Shown in pieces: positions 9,166 through 15,971 of a stretch of DNA of 64,000 nt. The stretch comes from JBGPQJ01 sp963829485 (GTDB lineage: Bacteria > Chloroflexota > Anaerolineae > Anaerolineales > Villigracilaceae): positions 434,001 to 498,000 of the forward strand of contig CAWHIK010000007.1 of the NCBI GenBank assembly GCA_963829485.1, given 5' to 3'. The notes beneath the pieces were generated by a model that saw only the letters and a list, made by a program, of their open reading frames with translations, was not told the origin of the DNA and ran no database searches. Both the position numbers and the translations under genes were made by a program. The first letter of the stretch is position 1, and each line of letters opens with the position of its first letter.

Positions 9166-9975
9166 TCAGCGAGTATTCACTTCCTGCCACTTGAGCAGAC
9201 GCCGCTCCGCGGCGGCCACCGCGCCATACAGGATCAGCGCCAGCCCGACCAGCGCGAAGATGGCGACGAACACCAGCGCCGTGTCATACTGTCCGCGCCC
9301 CACATTGACGAGGAATCCCAGCCCGCTGTCCGCGCCGACCAGCTCGCCGACCACTGCGCCGATGACCGAGAGCGTCGCCCCGATGCGCAGCCCGCCAAGA
9401 AAGATGGGCAGCGCCGCCGGCACCTCGAGAAAACGGAACGTCTGCCAGCGGGTGGCGCGCAGCGAGCCCATCAGGTCGTGGAGCGAGGCGGGCACGGCGC
9501 GCACGCCGACCACCGTGTTGACCAGCACCGGGAAAAAGACGATCAGCGCGCAGATCAACACCTTGGACGACATGCCCGGTCCGAACCAGATGACCAGCAG
9601 CGGCGCGACGGCCACGATCGGAATCGCCTGGCTGGCGACGAGGTAGGGCGAGACCAGTTTCTCGAACAGGCGCGACTTGGCGATCAGGTACCCGATCAGC
9701 GTGGCGAAAACGGTGCCCACCAGCAGCCCGAGCAGCACCTCCTGCAGCGTCACCCAGGCATTGGCGAGCAGTGTCCCGTCTCCCAGCGCGCGCAGGAATC
9801 GCTCGAAGACCTGTCCCGGCGAGGGCAGGATGAACGCCGGCAGGTCGGATAATCGCGCCACCAGCCACCACAAGACCAGGGCAGCGAGGAGCGAGAGGAC
9901 GCCCAGCCACTGGCCCTGCCTGTGCAGAGGATTGTTTGATTTTTTATCGTTCTTTCCGATCGGGTCTGTATCCAT
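9166..9975 (-). CDS. ribX: ABC transporter permease, probable riboflavin permease RibX
   Basis: About 269 residues from ATG 9975, chosen over upstream in-frame codons because those lie inside the riboswitch expression platform. About six membrane spans; the EAA-like coupling loop reads DLMGSLRATRWQTFRFLEVP followed by ALPIFLGGLRIG. This is the BPD_transp_1 permease of the SsuC/TauC class. It is the first gene after the FMN riboswitch and is followed 26 bases later by the binding-protein gene and then the ATPase. Confidence 0.82.
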   Translation of the reverse strand: MDTDPIGKNDKKSNNPLHRQGQWLGVLSLLAALVLWWLVARLSDLPAFILPSPGQVFERFLRALGDGTLLANAWVTLQEVLLGLLVGTVFATLIGYLIAKSRLFEKLVSPYLVASQAIPIVAVAPLLVIWFGPGMSSKVLICALIVFFPVLVNTVVGVRAVPASLHDLMGSLRATRWQTFRFLEVPAALPIFLGGLRIGATLSVIGAVVGELVGADSGLGFLVNVGRGQYDTALVFVAIFALVGLALILYGAVAAAERRLLKWQEVNTR

Positions 9976-10052
9976 GTTTTTTCGAAATAAAAAGCCTCGC
10001 AGAGTGACCTGCGGGGCGAGGGAGGGCGGCGCGCGAACCGGTCCGCTGCAGT

Positions 10053-10082
10053 AAAAACCCCGAAAACAGTGTGTTTTCGGGG
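10053..10082 (-). terminator. Riboswitch-controlled intrinsic terminator
   Basis: On the minus strand a 10-bp GC-rich stem (ccccgaaaac / gttttcgggg, 10058-10082) is followed by five T (complement of 10053-10057). It lies between the FMN aptamer and the permease start, and is the expected expression platform for FMN-dependent attenuation. Confidence 0.85.
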
Positions 10083-10117
10083 GATACGGCAAAACAGACC
10101 CGTGACGGGCTGCCTGC

Positions 10118-10260
10118 ACCTTCTTTTATCCGGACTGTAACCGTCGGCCCCGGAATTTCACCGGATCATGCACCGCTGTGAGAGCGGATACTCGTGGGCT
10201 GTACCACCGATCGGGAATTCACCTGCGCTGGTGCGCCTGTGTCACCCTGCCCCGAAGGTT
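10118..10260 (-). promoter_or_regulatory. FMN riboswitch (RFN element)
   Basis: Reading the minus strand from 10260: ACCTTCGGGGCAGGGTG, then GAATTCCCGATCGGTGGTA with CAGCCCACGAG, a variable stem, GATCCGGTGAAATTCCGG, GGCCGACGGTTACAGTCCGG, and the closing AGAAGGT at 10118-10124, which pairs with the opening ACCTTC. These are the conserved blocks of the FMN aptamer. It precedes a terminator and then the ABC importer genes, so FMN should switch the importer off. A TATAAT-like box (complement of 10283-10288) lies just upstream without a good -35. Confidence 0.95.
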
Positions 10261-10321
10261 GTAGATTCAATTGTGTGTAAGGATTATAACGACGTACCCA
10301 AAAAACGAAAAGGGCAAACGG

Positions 10322-10510
10322 CTACGCCTGGACGATGCAATCCACCGGGCAGACGTCCTTGCAGCGGGGGGCGTCGAAGTGACCGACGCATTCCACGCAG
10401 GTGGCCGGGTCGATGACGTAGATGGTATCGCCTTCAGTGATGGAATTGGTGGGGCATTCCGGCAGGCACGCGCCGCAGGAGATGCATTCTTCGAGGATCT
10501 TCATTGCCAT
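10322..10510 (-). CDS. 2x[4Fe-4S] ferredoxin (Allochromatium/YfhL type)
   Basis: 62 residues. The first cluster motif is CISCGACLPECP and the second CVECVGHFDAPRCKDVCPVDC, in which the longer spacing between the second and third Cys is characteristic of the Allochromatium-type bacterial ferredoxins. It is a small soluble electron carrier; the redox partner is not visible here. A good promoter lies upstream (10540-10568). Its stop lies about 60 bases before the riboswitch, so read-through into the riboflavin operon is possible. Confidence 0.92.
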   Translation of the reverse strand: MAMKILEECISCGACLPECPTNSITEGDTIYVIDPATCVECVGHFDAPRCKDVCPVDCIVQA

Positions 10511-10539
10511 GTGTCACACTCCAAATTAAGGTTTCTATC

Positions 10540-10568
10540 CTTATACGACACCCCGCGTGGACGGTCAA
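10540..10568 (-). promoter_or_regulatory. Promoter for ferredoxin gene
   Basis: On the minus strand TTGACC (complement of 10563-10568) and TATAAG (complement of 10540-10545) are separated by exactly 17 bases and lie about 30 bases before the ferredoxin start. Confidence 0.7.
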
Positions 10569-10703
10569 ATGACATATTTCACTAATCAAGGGTGTATTTG
10601 TCACAAACCCACTTTTTGCTGCCTGGCAGGGACTTCCCATCGCAGTTTGCGTGTAAAATGGAGGTATTAGCGGTACCAATTTATTGAGTAAAGGTGGTAA
10701 ATC

Positions 10704-11546
10704 ATGTCCGTTCGAATCGTTACCGACAGCACCTGTGACCTGCCCGCTGAAACCATCCATCGTTACAATATCCGTGTTGTCCCTCTTTACATCAACGTCG
10801 GCAACAAAGGATACCTCGACGGCATCGACATGACGCGCGAAGAGTTCTACACCCAACTGCCAGCGTTTCCTCACCACCCCACCACGGCCGTGCCCTCTGA
10901 ACAAAAATTCCGCGCGATGTATGATGTCCTTGCCGAAGAAGGCGCAAGCGACATTCTTTCCATCCACATCTCGGCAGCACTCAGCGCTGTGGCCAACGTG
11001 GCACAGATCGCAGCCCGCGAAACCACATCCGCCCTGGTCACTGTCCTGGATTCCAGGCAGTTGAGCCTGGGCACCGGATTCCTGGTGGAGACAGCGGCTA
11101 AAATGGCGGAGGCGGGCTGCTCCATCGCCGAAATTCTGGCCGCGCTCGAGAACCAGATCAAACGTTCCCATGTCTTTGCCGCACTCGACACCCTGGAATT
11201 CTTAAGGCGCAGCGGACGGATGAACCGATTCATGGCCAACATGGGCGCGCTTCTGCACATCAAACCCATCATGATCATGCACGACGGCACGCCATCCAGC
11301 GAACGGGTGCGCACCGGCAGACGAGCCTTCATGCGCGTGATCGAAATGCTGCGCAACGTGGGCGAGATGGAACGTGTTGCCATCGTACACACGCATGCGC
11401 CACCGGAGCGCCTGGCCGACCTGCGGGCGCAGGCTGGCTCCTTGCTGCCTCCCGGAGATATTCTGCAGGTGGATATCACCCCTGTCATTGGCGCGCATAT
11501 CGGTCCTAGCGCGGCAGGGTTCGCCGTCGTGACCGCGCAGGCATAA
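10704..11546 (+). CDS. DegV family fatty-acid-binding protein
   Basis: 280 residues with the family hallmarks VRIVTDSTCDLP at the N-terminus, DG(I)DMTREEFYTQL, TTAVPSEQKF and a C-terminal HIGPSAAGFAVV. DegV proteins (FakB-like) bind a fatty acid between two lobes; in Firmicutes they present it to the kinase FakA for phosphorylation. No FakA partner is in the window. GTAAAGGTGG precedes the ATG. The DUF1475 gene follows after 23 bases, possibly in the same transcript. Confidence 0.88.
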   Translation: MSVRIVTDSTCDLPAETIHRYNIRVVPLYINVGNKGYLDGIDMTREEFYTQLPAFPHHPTTAVPSEQKFRAMYDVLAEEGASDILSIHISAALSAVANVAQIAARETTSALVTVLDSRQLSLGTGFLVETAAKMAEAGCSIAEILAALENQIKRSHVFAALDTLEFLRRSGRMNRFMANMGALLHIKPIMIMHDGTPSSERVRTGRRAFMRVIEMLRNVGEMERVAIVHTHAPPERLADLRAQAGSLLPPGDILQVDITPVIGAHIGPSAAGFAVVTAQA

Positions 11547-11569
11547 CCTAACGAAACGAGGAAATCATC

Positions 11570-11896
11570 ATGAAAATCGCAAAGTTCATTTCACTGGCCG
11601 GTCTGCTGGCTATGACCATTGTCCTGATCTATGGATTCACCTACGGGGACTTTCTGGCCGAAGGTGCGGTGCTGCTTTCCATGCCCTGGGGGATTGTCTC
11701 GCTGGTGGACCTGTACGTCGGCTTTGCCCTGTTCTCGTGCTGGATCGTGTTCCGCGAGAAGGCGCTGCTGCCTTCCGTCATTTGGGTGATCCTGATGATG
11801 GTGCTGGGATTCTGGGCGGGCGCGCTCTACACCTTCCTCGCCCTGCAGAAGAGCGGTGGGGACTGGCATCGGTTCTGGTACGGCAAGCGGGCTTGA
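11570..11896 (+). CDS. DUF1475-family small membrane protein
   Basis: 108 residues with three hydrophobic segments, including SMPWGIVSLVDLYVGFALF and a region ending GALYTFLALQ with a Gly/Trp-rich tail. The central segment and length agree with DUF1475, whose function is unknown. ACGAGGAAATC is the RBS. A strong terminator follows. Confidence 0.65.
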   Translation: MKIAKFISLAGLLAMTIVLIYGFTYGDFLAEGAVLLSMPWGIVSLVDLYVGFALFSCWIVFREKALLPSVIWVILMMVLGFWAGALYTFLALQKSGGDWHRFWYGKRA

Positions 11897-11922
11897 TCTT
11901 CAACACAGGGTTGCTTTTACTC

Positions 11923-11954
11923 AAGCACCTGCCCGTTCGGGCAGGTGCTTTTAT
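11923..11954 (+). terminator. Intrinsic terminator
   Basis: A 12-bp perfect stem (aagcacctgccc / gggcaggtgctt) with a GTTC loop, followed by TTTTATG. Confidence 0.9.
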
Positions 11955-12030
11955 GTTTACCAACCTCCCCGCCACACCTGAAATGACCATTGGCGGGTTT
12001 GCAGGAGCGGCAAATGAATGAGCGTTATTT

Positions 12031-12492
12031 TCATTCATAAGCTTGAATTAGCCCCCAATCTTCGATACGGTTGTACTTTGCGCGGCTTGACGCAAAATGA
12101 ACTTTCACGGGCACGCGGTTAAATTCCGGGTGGGCAGAGAATAGTTCACGGTCACCGTAACGCAGCGCTTCCAATACCATGCGCATATGATGATGCAGAA
12201 TATCGCTGCGCCAGCCGGCGGTACCGAGGACAAAGCCCCCGCTGACGTGACAATACACATGCAGGGAAACACCCTGACCATCGTCCTTTAGCTCTGCAAG
12301 GACCTCATCGCGCATGAACCGGGTATAGAAACCCGAGATCTGTTTGCGATCGTATTCAGCGCCAATGGATAAAAACAAATCGCCCGTGGAGTCGGAATGG
12401 GTGAGCGTGTACCTGCGCGGCAGGGACGGCTCTTGTCGTGAAGTGCCCTCGTGAAAGGTGACGTGCAGTTTTTCGGGGTGTAATTCGTTCAT
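12031..12492 (-). CDS. Staygreen-family protein (SGR/Mg-dechelatase homologue)
   Basis: 153 residues. The motifs LHPEKLHVTFHEGT, RRYTLTHSDSTGDLFLSIG and RFMRDEVLAE match the bacterial staygreen (PF12638) family. Plant SGR removes Mg from chlorophyll a; bacterial homologues from non-photosynthetic lineages, including Anaerolineae, have been reported to show promiscuous Mg-dechelating activity. There are no chlorophyll genes in the window, so the native substrate is unknown. RBS GGAGAATCCCA precedes the ATG at 12492. The gene is monocistronic and convergent with DUF1475; its stop is part of an 8-bp hairpin. Confidence 0.8.
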   Translation of the reverse strand: MNELHPEKLHVTFHEGTSRQEPSLPRRYTLTHSDSTGDLFLSIGAEYDRKQISGFYTRFMRDEVLAELKDDGQGVSLHVYCHVSGGFVLGTAGWRSDILHHHMRMVLEALRYGDRELFSAHPEFNRVPVKVHFASSRAKYNRIEDWGLIQAYE

Positions 12493-12750
12493 TGGGATTC
12501 TCCAAGGCTCTCACTCAACAAACTCTCAAACCATCCCTTACCAAATAACACGGTTGGTGAACTCTCACGTCACATTGGCCTTCGCCTGTTGAATTAGTCC
12601 TTTCTCTCAATAATTAGTAACAAATCAAGAAGGAAATTTTGACCACCGGTTTTTACCTTTGCATGTGAAATCACCATGCGAGTTTATTAATTGTAATCAA
12701 GGACTTAACTTTGTCCTGTTTGGGAGTCTTTAGCTTAACAACCGGGGATA

Positions 12751-14160
12751 TTACGGCAGAACTTCGTAGACCTGGATGGGCTTTTCGCGCCCGCGCAGCG
12801 TCACCGCGCCGATGCGCTGAGTGTTGAACTTGTCCACGATGGCGGCGACGGTGGCAGGTCCCACCACGACCTTGTAGGGACGGGCATATTCCTGAATGCG
12901 ATAAGCCACGTTGACGGTATCGCCGAGCACGGTCAATTCGGCGCGTTCGGTCGTGCCCACGTAACCGATCATTACCGGTCCGGTATTAATGGAGATCCCG
13001 ATCACGTAGCGCTGGTCGACGTTCAACGCGCCGGTCGCATTGAGGCGGCTGATCATTTCGCGCCCCGCCAACACGGCGTGCTCTTCGGCATCGGGGTGCT
13101 CCGGCGTGCGCATGAAGATCGCCATCACCCCGTCCCCCAAATAGCGGACGATGCCGCCGTGCTTGAAGATGATATCCGTGACCGTCTGGTAATAGCTGGA
13201 AAGGATCTCGGCGAACGTGCGCGCGCCCACCCGTTCGGCGATGCCGGTCGAGTCGACGATGTCCGAGAACAGGACGGTGACGGTCTGCTCGGCCAGCTCG
13301 GGCAGGTGTCCTGTTTCCAGGTAATCGCGCAAAAGGAACTGGGCTTCCTGGGGCGCCAGGAAACGCCGCAGCAGGGTCTGGACCGTTTCCTGCTTGCGGA
13401 CCTTGTCCAGCAGGTCGATCCGCTGCAAGGCCAGTGAAGCCTGGTGGCTGACGGCCACCGCCAGCTGCATATCGCGGTTGTCAAAGGGGCGCGCATCGGG
13501 GTTGGTCTTGACGAGACACAGCAGCGCGATGGGTTCCTCGCCGCTCAGCACGGGGACATACATGGCTGCCGACAGCACCTCCGCCGACAACTGCTGGATG
13601 GCCTGGCGCGCCTGCGGGTCGTGAAAGCCGAACGCCTCCAGCTTGTCGAAATCCCTGGCAAAGACCATCCGGCAGTGATTCACGCTCAGCGCCTTGGTGA
13701 TCTGGTCCGTGACTTCCTTTTCGACCGCGCCGCGGTCGGTGAGCGTGTTGAGCCGGCGGGCGGTCTCGTAGAGCAGGATGGCATGCTGGTCGAGCGATTC
13801 AAGCAGCAGTTCGCGCGTGAAACGGTGGGTGCCCGAGCCGCTGCGCTGCGGCTTGATTTCATCCGGCTGGTGTGACACGTAGATGGTGACCTGCCCGATG
13901 CGGATGACGTCCCCGCTCTGCAGCTTGAGCGGCTTTTCGAGGCGCTGCCGGTTGACATAGGTCCCGTTGGTGCTGCCCAGGTCCACCACCTGGACGGAGC
14001 TTCCCTGCGCGTCGAGGGTGATCTCGGCATGGCGGCGCGACGCGGCTACATCGTCCACCACGATCTCGTTGGTGGAGAGGCGGCCGACCGTGATCGTGCC
14101 GGGTTTCAACTGGAGCTGCTGAGCATCTTTATCGGGTGCATTGACCTTGAGGAGCCACAT
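12751..14160 (-). CDS. FHA-GAF-class III adenylate/guanylate cyclase
   Basis: About 469 residues from ATG 14160, preceded by AGGTGG. FHA domain at about 20-100 (GRLSTNEIVVDD, SRRHAEI, DLGSTNGTYVN), which binds phosphothreonine. A GAF-like domain follows (about 120-260). The C-terminal class III cyclase (about 290-440) has VTVLFSDIVDST with the first metal Asp, YLGDGVMAIF with the second, and the dimer element LTVLGDTVNVAYRIQ. It would make cAMP or cGMP under control of a phosphoprotein and a small ligand. The kinase at 5124 is a plausible upstream partner, but that is inference. Confidence 0.88.
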   Translation of the reverse strand: MWLLKVNAPDKDAQQLQLKPGTITVGRLSTNEIVVDDVAASRRHAEITLDAQGSSVQVVDLGSTNGTYVNRQRLEKPLKLQSGDVIRIGQVTIYVSHQPDEIKPQRSGSGTHRFTRELLLESLDQHAILLYETARRLNTLTDRGAVEKEVTDQITKALSVNHCRMVFARDFDKLEAFGFHDPQARQAIQQLSAEVLSAAMYVPVLSGEEPIALLCLVKTNPDARPFDNRDMQLAVAVSHQASLALQRIDLLDKVRKQETVQTLLRRFLAPQEAQFLLRDYLETGHLPELAEQTVTVLFSDIVDSTGIAERVGARTFAEILSSYYQTVTDIIFKHGGIVRYLGDGVMAIFMRTPEHPDAEEHAVLAGREMISRLNATGALNVDQRYVIGISINTGPVMIGYVGTTERAELTVLGDTVNVAYRIQEYARPYKVVVGPATVAAIVDKFNTQRIGAVTLRGREKPIQVYEVLP

Positions 14161-14334
14161 AGCCACCTGCCTGAGTGGTATAGTCAATTACTTTTTAATC
14201 GTATCATAGAAGCGAAGGAATCATCAACACAAACGAGAGCGGATTTGGTGTGGTCATTCCCGGGTTCCCATCCCCCTGACCCCTAGCAAAGCACCCCCGC
14301 AGGGGGCTTCCCGGCGGGAAGGGGGAAAAGAAGT

Positions 14335-14377
14335 AAAAAAGATTGCGTTGGCATAAAGCGCCAACGCAATCTTTTTT
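14335..14377. terminator. Bidirectional intrinsic terminator
   Basis: A perfect 12-bp stem (gattgcgttggc / gccaacgcaatc) flanked by A6 on the left and T6 on the right; it would end the M32 peptidase transcript on the minus strand. Confidence 0.88.
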
Positions 14378-14427
14378 GCATGATGTTACAGGGTAAGGAT
14401 TTACTCCAACCTTTCCCTTGCTACACT

Positions 14428-15943
14428 CTAAAGTTTATACAACTCGCCGTACTTCTTCTTTAGATAAGCGATGTAGGGGTCAACCGAAATCGGGCTGCCG
14501 GTCGCGCGCTGGACCAGCTCGGGGGCGGTGTACTTGCGTCCGTGCCGGTAGACATTCTCCTTCAGCCAGCCGTGCAGCGTGCTGAACTTGCCCTGTTTCA
14601 TGTCATCCGGTATCCCCGGGTGCGCCTTGAGCGCCGACGCGAAGAACTGCGCGCCGAGCACGTTGCCGAGGGTATAGCCCTGGAACACTCCGCCGATCAC
14701 GCCGGCATACCAGTGGACGTCCTGCAGGACGCCGTCCTTGTCGTCGGGCGGCGCGATGCCCAGGTCATTCTCATAGCGCTCGTTCCAGGCCTCGGGCAGG
14801 TCGCGGACGGAAAGCGAGCCCTCGAGGAGCTGCAGTTCAAAGTCGAAGCGCAGCATGACGTGCAGGTTGTAGGTCACCTCGTCCGCGTCAGTGCGGATGA
14901 GCGAGCGCTCCACCTTGTTGACCGCGCGATAGAACGCGTCGAGGCTGACACCTTTGAGCTGCTCGGGGAACGCCTTCTGAAGCTTCGGGAAGAAGTATTC
15001 CCAGAACTCCCGGCTGCGCCCGACGAGATTCTCCCACGTCCGCGACTGGCTCTCGTGCACCCCGGCTGACGTCCCATGGGCGAGCGGCGTGCCTTCATAA
15101 TCCATGTTGATGCCCATGCTCGTACATGGCATGCCCGGCTTCGTGTACATTGCTGAAGAAAGTTTCGCCGAGGTAATTCTCCTGAACGCGCGTGGTGATG
15201 CGGATGTCGCCCAGCGAGAACTTGGTCATGAACGGATGGTGGGTCTTGTCGATGCGCCCGCGGTTGAAGTCGTAGCCGATCTGCTTCACCACATCCGCGG
15301 CAAAGGCCAGCTGCTCCGCCTCGGGGTAATGCTTATGCAGGAAGGAATCGTCCGCGGGGGGCTGGGAGAGAATGGCCTTGACGATCGGCACCGTTTTTTC
15401 GCGCAGCTCGGCGAACAGGGCGCGGACCGAGGACGCTTTCATGCCGTAATCGGCAAAGTCGATCAGCGGGTCGGCGATGTGCTCATACCCCGGGAAGAAA
15501 TCCGCCAGCTTGCGCGAGTAGTCAAGCGTCTTCTCAAGAACAGGCTGAACTTTCCTGAAATCGTTGGCGGGACGCGCCTCTGCCCAGGTCATGTATCCAC
15601 GCGATCCATGTTCGGTCAGCTCCGCCATGAACGCGGGTGGGACCTTGACCAGCCGTTCGTATTCCCGGCGCGCCACGCGGATGATGCTGGCCTCGTCCGA
15701 GTCGAAGGGCAGGCTTTCCTCGTAGGGACGCAGCGCGTCCAGCAGGCGGCCGATCTCCGGGTCCACCGAGCGCTCCATCGAAAGCCGGGTCAGCAGTGCC
15801 GACTGGCGTCCGCGCGCCTCCGCGCCGCCCGCCGGCATGTAGGTGGACTGGTCCCAGTTCAGCAGCGAGTTGATCATGTCGATGTCGTAGATTTCAGACA
15901 GGCGGTTCTTGAGTTCCTGGTATTTCTTTTCCATTTCAGCCAT
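14428..15943 (-). CDS. M32 family carboxypeptidase (Taq type), frameshifted
   Basis: About 505 residues when joined, the usual M32 length. The first part starts at ATG 15943 (TGAGGAGA upstream) and runs to the zinc motif HEAGHAMYE (HExxH). Near 15116 the frame breaks within a run of G: removing one G restores MYEHGIN followed by YEGTPLAHGTSAGVHESQSR, the conserved M32 second motif containing the third zinc ligand. The remaining C-terminal half is intact to 14428. It is a cytosolic Zn carboxypeptidase acting on short peptides. The homopolymer position favours a sequencing indel. Confidence 0.88.
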
Positions 15944-15971
15944 TGAAATTCTCCTCAACAGGATAAAAAAT

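Noticed and set aside
10434..11171. Minus-strand ORF overlapping ferredoxin and DegV genes
   Set aside because: Overlaps two well-supported genes in other frames and lacks an RBS.
14285..14320. Short GC hairpins near the M32 gene end
   Set aside because: No T-tract; the perfect stem at 14335-14377 is the better terminator.
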